From NCBI GenBank assembly GCA_018666575.1, contig JABIYX010000107.1, forward strand, positions 1 through 35,136: DNA of 35,136 bases, written 5' to 3'. Positions 8,306-17,400 of the stretch are shown here, one piece after another. The DNA comes from Methanobacteriota archaeon (GTDB taxonomy: Archaea; Thermoplasmatota; Poseidoniia; Poseidoniales; Poseidoniaceae). Position 1 is the first letter of the stretch. Each line of letters opens with the position of its first letter. The notes under the pieces are model-generated. The model saw only the letters and a list, made by a program, of their open reading frames with translations, was not told where the DNA came from and did no database searches. A program made the position numbers and the translations under genes.

Positions 8306-8920
8306 ATGTGGGGATGTTCAGACCTTGCAGGTTCAGGGAAAAATTCGTTTCATCCAATTGTTTCTCTTCCCGATCACTACTGGGTGCTAAATTTACAACG
8401 ACCTCAAATCGATTGGGCAAATCCTTACGCTTTTACAATCGGGCGGTATGACGAGGATAGAAAGGGAATGTATACGCAGGAATTGTTCGCAGGGGAGCGA
8501 ACCATTCACGTTGGTTTAGATATTGGTGCACCCGCCCAAACCCCCATATATGCATTTGAAGATGGTTTTATTCATTCTTTTGCCGACAATGATGGAGATG
8601 GATCTTATGGTCCAACAATCATCACAGAACATTCCATCCAAATTGATGGTCAAACGACCACATTATGGGTACTTCATGGTCATCTTTCGCGTGAATCTCT
8701 TAATGGTTTAAACGCCGGCGATCCTATCATTCGCGGTCAAACGATTGGTGCAATGGGTCATGAGAATGAGAACGGTGGATGGCCTCCACACGTGCATATT
8801 CAACTCAGTTTAGAAGAGCCTGAAAAAGCCGACTTGCCTGGAGTTGTGACTCCTGAGAATAGAGACCAAGCGTTACTCAATTTCCCTGACCCAAGAAATA
8901 TCTTGGGAATGGTCTACTAG
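8306..8920 (+). CDS. Peptidase M23-like domain protein
   Basis: ELFAGERTIHVGLDIGAPAQTPIYAFEDGFIHSFADN...YGPTIITEH...LHGHLSRESLNGLNAGDPI...ENGGWPPHVHIQL...FPDPRNILGMVY: LytM-type HxxxD / HGH / HxH pattern. Confidence 0.8.
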   Translation: MWGCSDLAGSGKNSFHPIVSLPDHYWVLNLQRPQIDWANPYAFTIGRYDEDRKGMYTQELFAGERTIHVGLDIGAPAQTPIYAFEDGFIHSFADNDGDGSYGPTIITEHSIQIDGQTTTLWVLHGHLSRESLNGLNAGDPIIRGQTIGAMGHENENGGWPPHVHIQLSLEEPEKADLPGVVTPENRDQALLNFPDPRNILGMVY

Positions 8921-8923
8921 CAC

Positions 8924-10009
8924 TTAGTTCGCTAGGTGACCCTTCAAGGCTAGAATTGGTGCAATTGCAGCAGGGTCTTTTCCGTGGATAAGTGCAAGTG
9001 CAATTGTCAACCAATCCATGACGATGCAGTGATGGAGCATTGCTTCGAGAAGAGAAGGCCCTTCTCCGTGAACTTTCCATGCGAAATCAGTAGGTGTATG
9101 TTCAATCATCCAATCGACTCGTTTACGCACTTGAGGTGAGATTCCATCCCATGTGATGAATAGGACTGCCTGTTCCTCTCTTGCAGGATCGCCATCCTCT
9201 CCAATGCCTCCCCATGCAACAATCTCGTTGTGATTCATTTCTGGTATCGCTCCGATTCGTGCAAATCGGCCTGAATTTTCATTAATTTGATTTTTGAATC
9301 GAATGAGGACAGGTTGCAATTCTTGAGGTCCCAAAAGAGCGAGTGTTTGTGTCGAAAGTGCTTGGGCTAATGCAAGTATATCGCTTCCCTCTTCTTTCCG
9401 GAAATCATTCGCATCAGATGCGTAATGAAGGCGGAGCATCATCGATTCAAATTCCTTTTCACTTTGGCGAGGGAGGATGCCAAGGTGTTGCATGCAGGCG
9501 AGTTGACGCGAAAACAAATGACCGAATGCAGTTCGAGGAGGTTGCCCTCCAATGGAAGGAATAAGGTAACAATTCTCGTAGAGTTCACCCAAACCAGCAA
9601 GCATTCCACCAGTTGCAATTACAATCACAGTAGCGCCTTGCTTCAATGCTGTTTCGGTTGCATGAAGGGTCTCTTCGGTATTGCCGCTATGGGATGTTGC
9701 AAGGACCAACCAAGATGGATTCCACCACGAAGGAATTCTATAATCTCTGTGTGTAATAAATGGAGTTTCTCCCGCATGATTTGAAAGGGTCGAGAGGAAA
9801 TCACCACCGGCTGCTGAGCCTCCCATTCCAAGACAAAGAACTCCATTCCACGTTTGTTTTTGGAGTTCAGAAAGCCAAGGTAGGTGTTCAAGATTAACCG
9901 CATCCATGCCCTTTTCAAAATCAGTAAAGAAGGTCTGAGTGAACCCAGCCATGCCTTGTGAATCAAGGGTGCTGAGTAGATTCTCGATGTCGATAGAATC
10001 TTCGTCCAT
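8924..10009 (-). CDS. Bifunctional phosphoglucose/phosphomannose isomerase (SIS domain)
   Basis: GVLCLGMGGSAAGGDFLSTL, LATSHSGNTEETLHA, VIATGGMLAGLGE, GGQPPRTAFGHLF, RFKNQINENSGRFARIGAIPEMNHNEIVAW. Confidence 0.88.
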   Translation of the reverse strand: MDEDSIDIENLLSTLDSQGMAGFTQTFFTDFEKGMDAVNLEHLPWLSELQKQTWNGVLCLGMGGSAAGGDFLSTLSNHAGETPFITHRDYRIPSWWNPSWLVLATSHSGNTEETLHATETALKQGATVIVIATGGMLAGLGELYENCYLIPSIGGQPPRTAFGHLFSRQLACMQHLGILPRQSEKEFESMMLRLHYASDANDFRKEEGSDILALAQALSTQTLALLGPQELQPVLIRFKNQINENSGRFARIGAIPEMNHNEIVAWGGIGEDGDPAREEQAVLFITWDGISPQVRKRVDWMIEHTPTDFAWKVHGEGPSLLEAMLHHCIVMDWLTIALALIHGKDPAAIAPILALKGHLAN

Positions 10010-10046
10010 GAATCATTGAGAGGCTAACCCTTCATAGGGGCTCCTA

Positions 10047-11111
10047 TCAATCCGTATGGTCAAGTGCCATATCATGAAGTGCTATGAATTCCCCTTCAAT
10101 ATTTGCTAATCGTAGCGTCCATGCTCCATCATAATCCCAAGGAAGACGAACTGAAGTCATTTTCCAGGTCTCTGGGTTGAGAAATTCTGCAACAGAGTCA
10201 TCTTTATTCAATACGTCAACAGTGATATGATTCTTCATCTGAGCAATGACAAGGACGTTGTCGAGATCTCTCCATGTGGCTCCGGTTCGTTCCTGTCGTG
10301 CGATACGTTCCATGATTGCACCATCCTTTGACCAAGAACTCGGTCTCCAAAGGTCTCCTCTCCATCGGACCACATCCCCCAAATCGTATCCCGGCTTTCG
10401 ATAAAGAAGCGTTAAACGAGTGACATCAACGCCATCTTTTCGTCCAACAGTTGTGTTGGTTTCTCCAACTTGGCCTCCCCAGTTGACTGTTAAATGTCGG
10501 CCCCAAGCACGAGCAAGACCCTTTGAACCCATGACCACATCGTAGCCACCAGTCACTGAACCTTCACTTGTAATGAAAAACATCGGGTCATCGCTTAAAT
10601 TCTCAATGACATCATCCAGACTTGCTCGAAGTGTGGTGAGCTCCTCTTCTTCGAGTCTTCTTCCAGTAGAACGCAATTGTACGGTTGCTTCGAAGTAATT
10701 GCCTGCCCGTCGAGTGCATGTCAAACAAACTCCGTTGGACATTCGAGCCCGCATAGTAAATTCGTCTTGATAGAGAAGATCGTCGACTACACCTTCAACT
10801 TGGAGGTGGAGAAGCGTGTGTCTGTCCGAAACAGTTTGCGGTTGGCAAGCTAATCCGATTTCTTCAGCACGTTCGTGGAATGCAACGTTTCGTTGAATCA
10901 GTTCGTCCCATAACTTGTCTTCAGGAACATCAACCCAACGTCCATGCATGTCGATAAGGCCGCATCTGGCACATCGGGTGAAGTTTGTGTTTTCTGGAAC
11001 TTCTGCAATACGTGTACGTGCTCTTGTGCAAGGTTCACACATTCTGTCCGCAAACAATGGGGGGTCGCTTCCACAGATGAGGCAAAAATCACCACCGAGT
11101 CCTTTGGCCAT
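10047..11111 (-). CDS. NMD3-like 60S/50S ribosome export-type protein
   Basis: FCLICGSDPPLFADRMCEPC...FTRCARCGLIDMHGRWVDV...CLTCTRRAGNYFEATVQLR: zinc-finger layout and core of archaeal NMD3. Confidence 0.85.
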   Translation of the reverse strand: MAKGLGGDFCLICGSDPPLFADRMCEPCTRARTRIAEVPENTNFTRCARCGLIDMHGRWVDVPEDKLWDELIQRNVAFHERAEEIGLACQPQTVSDRHTLLHLQVEGVVDDLLYQDEFTMRARMSNGVCLTCTRRAGNYFEATVQLRSTGRRLEEEELTTLRASLDDVIENLSDDPMFFITSEGSVTGGYDVVMGSKGLARAWGRHLTVNWGGQVGETNTTVGRKDGVDVTRLTLLYRKPGYDLGDVVRWRGDLWRPSSWSKDGAIMERIARQERTGATWRDLDNVLVIAQMKNHITVDVLNKDDSVAEFLNPETWKMTSVRLPWDYDGAWTLRLANIEGEFIALHDMALDHTD

Positions 11112-11120
11112 GATATCACC

Positions 11121-11276
11121 TCACTCTTCGCTTGTAGCATGGATTTGCTCAATTGCTTGGAGGCGTTGTTCCAAATCTTTGCTGCGGGCAAAGACAGTCC
11201 ATGTCCATATTCCAATGCCAAAGAGCATCCCGATATATGCAACTGCAAGATAGGTCATTCCTTCTGCCATTGTCAT
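11121..11276 (-). CDS. CcmD-like small heme-export accessory protein (51 aa)
   Basis: Manual translation MTMAEGMTYLAVAYIGMLFGIGIWTWTVFARSKDLEQRLQAIEQIHATSEE*: one TM helix plus coiled C-terminus. Starts in a TGATG overlap with the ccmC stop. Absent from the ORF track because of its length. Confidence 0.72.
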   Translation of the reverse strand: MTMAEGMTYLAVAYIGMLFGIGIWTWTVFARSKDLEQRLQAIEQIHATSEE

Positions 11277-12007
11277 CACACCTTGTCCATTGTCTTTTGA
11301 ATCCTTTCAAGCCGTTGCTCAAGAGAGGTTATTCTCATGCTCATCAGTATGTGGCCAATAATGAATATTGTAAAGGAGATTGCGCCGATGACGAGGATTA
11401 CGGCCATTTCTCCAGCAAGACTTCCTCCGTCTCCTCCTCCAACAACCGGTCCGGGGTGTCTGATTTGCCACAATCTTGTTGCGACATATGTGACTGGAAC
11501 AAGAACAAATCCATACAATCCAAAAGTGGAAAACGTATCTCTTGTCTCAACTCCATCTGGTTGTGATTGGCGGCCAAGTACCAAAAAGAGTGCAAGAAAT
11601 GTAAGTAATCCAAAGGTGTTGAGTCGAACATCTGTCCAATCCCAAGGTACACCCCATTCCGCTGCTCCCCAGACCATGCCGCTCCATACTGTCATAAGGC
11701 CAGTTGCTAATCCTGCTTCAGCACCAGCTACGTGCATTCTCCATCCAAGTTTTGAGCGTTTGAAAAACCACATAGCTGAACCCACGAAAAGGAACCCAAA
11801 GGCAATGAAAGCAGCCCAAGCAGCGGGTACGTGCCAGTAGAAGATTCGTTGAGCATCTGGTGATTGAAACGCATTGATTGAGACACTAGGGGCTTTGAGC
11901 AAGGCTAGGCCTAGGGTTAATCCAATTCCTAGAAACCCGAGGAGGAGAAAACCTTCCGCTCCTCTCTTGCTCATGTCTCTTCCAACCGTTGTCTCTCTTT
12001 GAATCAT
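11276..12007 (-). CDS. ccmC: CcmC-like heme exporter / cytochrome c biogenesis protein
   Basis: FYWHVPAAWAAFIAFGFLFVGSAMWFF, SGMVWGAAEWGVPWDWTDVRLNTFGLLTFLALFLVL (Trp-rich motif), multiple TMs. Confidence 0.85.
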   Translation of the reverse strand: MIQRETTVGRDMSKRGAEGFLLLGFLGIGLTLGLALLKAPSVSINAFQSPDAQRIFYWHVPAAWAAFIAFGFLFVGSAMWFFKRSKLGWRMHVAGAEAGLATGLMTVWSGMVWGAAEWGVPWDWTDVRLNTFGLLTFLALFLVLGRQSQPDGVETRDTFSTFGLYGFVLVPVTYVATRLWQIRHPGPVVGGGDGGSLAGEMAVILVIGAISFTIFIIGHILMSMRITSLEQRLERIQKTMDKV

Positions 12008-12013
12008 TGCATC

Positions 12014-13261
12014 TTAGATGAGGTTGGAATCAGTAATCCATTGAACCAGTAATGCAAATGGGAGGATGAGAATAGGCGTTAGTATTCGAGTAAATGCTGC
12101 TCTGGGACGAGCTAACCGCGACGAAGTCAAATCCAACATACGGACAATAAACATCGTTGAGATTGTGAGGAATGATCCGATGATTGTCACTTCCCATGAT
12201 ACTGGCATATCCATTGCTAATTGTGTCAGGAGCGTAAGCGCAAATCCAAGCACCGCTCCATGGAGGTATGAGGATGGGATTCCCTGTCTGTGTGCTTTCC
12301 ACCAAGCCAGCGATCGGTGTTCATGCAGCATCTGTACCATACTATCGCCTACCAATCCTGCAGCAAATGCAGAACTCAATATGAGTCCAGACCTTTGTAT
12401 TGTTCCGCTATCAAGTTTGGTTGGTTCGACAAGAGCAAGAAGAATTCCTAATGTCAATAAACCAGCAATCCCATTGAATGCTAATGTAGCCATAGTACGA
12501 TTGTTGTAGACGATTCCATTTCGAAGTGCAATCATCGCCTTGGAAGGTTGATGTGGTGCATGGTCACGAACAATTTCCGGTGTGCTTTCGCGAGGGATTT
12601 CAGTCATCCCTTCAGCATTAAATTGATGCGTTGCACATTGTTCAAACTCATTATTGTGGCTTGCAATGAGAATCCCATGCCCTTTCTGTCTCAAATATTG
12701 GACGTCCTCAATTAGACTTGTTCGAGAGGCTTGATCCAACCCTGAATCTGGCTCATCAAGAAAAATCAGTAGAGGGTCTGATGAGATGAAACCAGGGAGG
12801 AGCCCTGCTATCATCGCCACTTTTCTTCGCTGACCGCCAGATAGTTGAGCGATGGTATCATGCTTCCTATGTTTGAGATTATACCGTTCCAAAATGGAAT
12901 CCATTTCTATTCGAGAACCTGTGAAATCCATTGATGTAAGAAGATGCTCTTCGATGCGTTGACTCCCCATACATCCATCTGCTTGGAGTGTGAGTCCGAA
13001 GGGGCGTGAGGGTTTGTTGCTTCTACCTGCCTCGTCGATCAAAAGTTTCCCATGATGTAGCACTGAACCGGATTCAAGAGGGATTAGGCCTGCTGCAGTT
13101 TCGATGATTGTTGACTTTCCTTCACCGTTTGTTCCGTTGAATAAAATCACTTGCCCACTTGAAACTTGAAGATCAAGGTTTGACAGAACCGTTTTCATTC
13201 CTCTACGAACGGTTACGTTGTTCAAGTCGAGCAACGCCTCGGTCATGGTCTGGCCAAGCAT
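12014..13261 (-). CDS. ABC transporter ATPase fused to a polytopic membrane domain; probable CcmA-CcmB fusion
   Basis: Walker A GTNGEGKST, signature LSGGQRRKVAMIAGL, Walker B LLIFLDEPDSGLD; residues from about 245 onward contain several hydrophobic helices; directly upstream of ccmC. The first Met is not certain (MTEALLDLNNVTV is an alternative). Confidence 0.8.
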   Translation of the reverse strand: MLGQTMTEALLDLNNVTVRRGMKTVLSNLDLQVSSGQVILFNGTNGEGKSTIIETAAGLIPLESGSVLHHGKLLIDEAGRSNKPSRPFGLTLQADGCMGSQRIEEHLLTSMDFTGSRIEMDSILERYNLKHRKHDTIAQLSGGQRRKVAMIAGLLPGFISSDPLLIFLDEPDSGLDQASRTSLIEDVQYLRQKGHGILIASHNNEFEQCATHQFNAEGMTEIPRESTPEIVRDHAPHQPSKAMIALRNGIVYNNRTMATLAFNGIAGLLTLGILLALVEPTKLDSGTIQRSGLILSSAFAAGLVGDSMVQMLHEHRSLAWWKAHRQGIPSSYLHGAVLGFALTLLTQLAMDMPVSWEVTIIGSFLTISTMFIVRMLDLTSSRLARPRAAFTRILTPILILPFALLVQWITDSNLI

Positions 13262-13322
13262 CGCCTATGAATGAATGCTGCGACAGGACAAGACCCATTA
13301 GAAACGAGCGATTCGGACTATT

Positions 13323-14372
13323 ATGGGGCAGATGTTGATGGCAACATTTGGTCCTATTGAATGGGTTTTACTGGCCATATGGATTGTTGTAATTTCGGCT
13401 CCGATTGTGTATTCTCTAAGAAATAAAACTCCTGTTGCGTTGGGAATCTCTGTCGCTTTGCTTCTTGGCTACATCATCCAATATTCTTTTGTCGTAATGG
13501 AAAACTATGACATTGAGATTCAGTTTGTGTGGGCGGATTTCATGCTTATTCCTACTCGGATTGATTCTCCTACTTGGCTGCATACACTTGCTAGTGCAGG
13601 TTTTTTACACAGCCAAAGTGATGTTACGCATGTACTTGGTAACGTTTTGGTCATTGCCCTTGTTGGTATTCCACTTGAACAACGACTTGGCACGAATCGT
13701 TTTATTGTCGTCTATGTATTGGGTTTGTTGGGAGGTTCTGTTGCATGGGTCTTGTTCAATATTGACTCTTCAACGCCTTCATGGGGCGCATCAGGTGCTG
13801 CATTTGGGTTGCTTGGAGCATACCTTTCTGGATGGCCAAGAGATGAAATTCCGTTTCCTCTTATCCTGATTCGGCCTTGGCCAGTAACAATCATTGCACT
13901 TTTCTACTTTGGATTCGAATTGGTTAGAGCCTTCTCGACAGTTGGTCTTGGAACGTATTCCACAGTTGCTCACATGGCTCATATTGGAGGATTCGTGCTG
14001 GCGTACGCTGCAGTTCCGTTCATTGCCAGAGGTGGCCCATATCCACTCGGCGTCGTCGATGGAGGGCCAAAGGGATTCGGAAACGCCCGGGCTCGTCTTG
14101 ACAGAATTAAAGCAAACATGGTCGATCTCTCAGAACGGGATGATCCATGGACTGAACTCGGGTATGATTTGCCAAAGAAATTGAAGGATCCTTTCAGAAA
14201 ATTAAGAGAGGCTTCGGATGAAGCAGAAACGCGCCTTGCTTGGATGGAACACATCGCAGATAGTGGCGAATGCCCAGTATGCTCTTCTTCCTTGGGGATG
14301 GTTGAGCGAAAAGACGGCCCTCAATTGCAATGCTCACAACAACCGTCTCATCTTTCATGGCCTCAAAATTAG
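13323..14372 (+). CDS. Rhomboid-family intramembrane serine protease with Cys-containing C-terminal tail
   Basis: SDVTHVLGNVLVIALVG, SWGASGAAFGLLGAYL (GxSG), VAHMAHIGGFVLAY (His), C-terminus SGECPVCSSSLGMVERKDGPQLQCSQQPSHLSWPQN. Confidence 0.85.
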   Translation: MGQMLMATFGPIEWVLLAIWIVVISAPIVYSLRNKTPVALGISVALLLGYIIQYSFVVMENYDIEIQFVWADFMLIPTRIDSPTWLHTLASAGFLHSQSDVTHVLGNVLVIALVGIPLEQRLGTNRFIVVYVLGLLGGSVAWVLFNIDSSTPSWGASGAAFGLLGAYLSGWPRDEIPFPLILIRPWPVTIIALFYFGFELVRAFSTVGLGTYSTVAHMAHIGGFVLAYAAVPFIARGGPYPLGVVDGGPKGFGNARARLDRIKANMVDLSERDDPWTELGYDLPKKLKDPFRKLREASDEAETRLAWMEHIADSGECPVCSSSLGMVERKDGPQLQCSQQPSHLSWPQN

Positions 14373-14437
14373 GCCCAAAATAGGGTCTTCGATTGAACGT
14401 TAGAACGATAGCATCAAAATAGGCGAGGTGTTGGTCT

Positions 14438-17400
14438 ATGTTGGCCATTATGTCGAATCTACACTATCAACAGTCACGAGCGCCAGCATTTTTGTTGGTT
14501 TTTCTCTTGCTATTGGTTCCCTGTGCAGCGTTTGTAAGTTCTCAAGATAACGTCGAATCTCCAATTGAAATCACACATGCTCCGGCAATTCTTGTTGATG
14601 GCTTGCCGCCGCTTGAATGTGGTGATGAAATCTGTGAACGCCCTCTTCGAGAATACCTCCGGGACGGGCGTCCGGCAGCCCAAGAATACGGGTGGTGGAA
14701 TTCTTTTGGACCAGATTTAGATTGGAACGGAATGGATGATCGCTTACAACGTGTTCTGGACGGGATGGATTCTGTCTCCCCAACAGCAATAATTGGGCCC
14801 GATGGCAAGAAAACCGTTGCAATCATTGTCAACTACGCTTGGCATCCCACCGATACTGAAATCTCTCAACTCCAGAGTGTTCTCAATCAACATGGATGGA
14901 TTGGCGAGGAGAACGGAGCATGGTTCTCAGAACTAAGAAGCATAGATTCTCTCGTGGTTGACAAGGTTCCAGTTTCCGCTTTAATGGATATTTATTTCTT
15001 AGAAGGAGTGGTTGTAGTTGAGATGCAAAATGTCATGGCTCCCTCAAACAATGTTGCTGCAAAGGCAACAAAAGCTCGCGTATCCGACCAATATCCATAC
15101 TCCGTTTGGGCTCAAGGTTACACCGGAGAAGGTGTCGTCATTGCGGTATTGGATACTGGAGTGGATAATGAACATCGTTCTCTGAACGACTTTGATGATT
15201 CAAATGATGATCCAAATGAAGATGCCAATTCCTATGACGACCAGAAATGGTTCGGAGGGTTCGACGCAACGAGTTTTAATCCGGTACAAGATGGTTCAGA
15301 AGATCCTAATGATGGTAACGGGCACGGGACGCACGTAGCAGGATCTGCTCTAGGTACTGGAAGTTCTACCGGAAACCACATTGGAACAGCACCTGGTGCG
15401 GGACTTATCGATATCAAAGTCCTTACCGACGGTGGCGGAACAAATTCTCAAGCAAGTCTTGCTGGACTTCAATGGATGATTAACAACAAAGATACGAATT
15501 GGGGTGTGGACAGTGACTACCAAGGGATTCAAATTGGATCGATGTCATTTGGCTCGGTCGGTACTCCATTAAATCCAGGTGATAGAGGTGATAACGGTAC
15601 GAGCGCTGAAACCAATTTGATCAATGCTGCCACTGAACAAGGTATCGTTTGTGTTGTCGCTGTAGGAAATGATGGAAGCAACCGCATACCTTCCCCTGCT
15701 AGTGCTGACGGAGCAATCACAATCGGTTCGGTCGATGACAAAAATACCGTGGATCGAGTGGATGATGAATGGGCGGAATACTCCAATTTCGGCCCACGCT
15801 TAGATGATGGCGATGATGATTCCATTGATGAAATGAAACCAGACATCACTTCCTATGGAACAAATATTATGTCAGCCACAGCGTCAATAGGCTTTGCAAT
15901 TCCTGGTTCTGTGGCTTTGGCCGATAACGATTATGACGAAAAAGACGGTACGAGCATGGCAACACCTATTGCCTCTGGTATCGTTGCTTTGATGCTAGAG
16001 GTGGGTGATGAAATAGGACTCTCTTTGACTCCGGAAAAGATTAAACAGATTCTAAGAGATTCTGCGGAACAACGAGGTGATGTGTATAGTTCTTCTATTG
16101 ACGAAAAATGGAACGAAACCTATGGGTCTGGAATCATAGATGGCGCATGTGCCATTGATATCTTGCTAGAACGAATCTGTGGCAATGCACCAACGAGTAT
16201 TGTGAATGTAACTTTTCCTTCCGAAGGAGCCTGGCTGCTAAGCGGGGATACAACACGAATTTCAGGTGATGTGAACAACACGGATAGAGACTTTACAAAA
16301 GTCGAAGTTTTCATAGAACAACATTATCCTTACGTGGATTCAAATAATGATAATAAGCATGACAAACCTCCTGTGATGCTCATGAATTGGACAGAAACAA
16401 GGGGTACGATCGATGCTTGGTTCTTGGACGTTCTTATCGAAGATGTTTGGGTCAAAAACAATGACGAAAACATCCAGATTCATGTACGAGCTGTTAATGA
16501 TGAAGGTAATCTATCATCGCCTAGCATTCGGAAAATACAGGTGTCCCGGATGGTTGTTTCATTACAATCACCTGCCTTGCGAGAGGTTCTAGAAGGGTCT
16601 GTCCAAGTCACAGGTCAAGTCGAAGGAGTCGAACATGATCGCATTGAATACCGAATCGATAATCATGATTGGTTATTTGGCACCGCTCTTACCAACAGAA
16701 GTGGTAACGGTCAAGATGGGTTAGATAACTGGGAATTCACCTGGGATTCATCAGAGGCTGAGGATGGATCAAGAGATTTATCAATCAGAATGGTTAACAA
16801 ATCAGGTCTGACCTCTCCAACCACATTTAGAACCTACAATATCGACAACATTCCTCCTGCGCCAGGACTTAGATTCCTAGGGGATGTTGAAATTTTTGAT
16901 CAACAATTACCCGCTGAAACCGTTTATTCAGGAAGTTTGCTTGAATTGAAGTTCAACGTATTCAACGGAGGTGACAAAAACGCCGAAGACATTCTCGTTC
17001 GGCTCAATGCCCCTGGAGAAATTTCTGAAATCTATCCTTCACAAGGGCTCATACCATTGCTGAAGAAGGGTGAATCGGTGGAAGTAACGCTTTGGTGGCT
17101 AGCTACGGTTGCAGGCGAACATGATGTGTCGATTGAACTCGATCCGAATAACGTACAAGGAGATCAGGACTTAGACGACAACGTCTTTTCGTTCACCTAC
17201 GAAATTCTCGAACGACCATCTCAGCCATTATTGCGATTTTTACCGGGTTCTACTACCACGCTCCCAAATATTCCGATTACGAACGAACCCTATGAGATCA
17301 AAGTACGTGTAGATAACTTGGGTTCCGAGGATGCGATCTCCCTAATGGTAAATCTTGAACGAAAAGTTCCTGGCGTTGCCGGATGGTTAGAAATCGATAG

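Noticed and set aside
11337-12509. Plus-strand ORFs 11337..11840 and 12066..12509
   Set aside because: Antisense to ccmC and the ccmAB fusion; low-complexity, Pro/Ser/Thr-rich translations typical of shadow frames.
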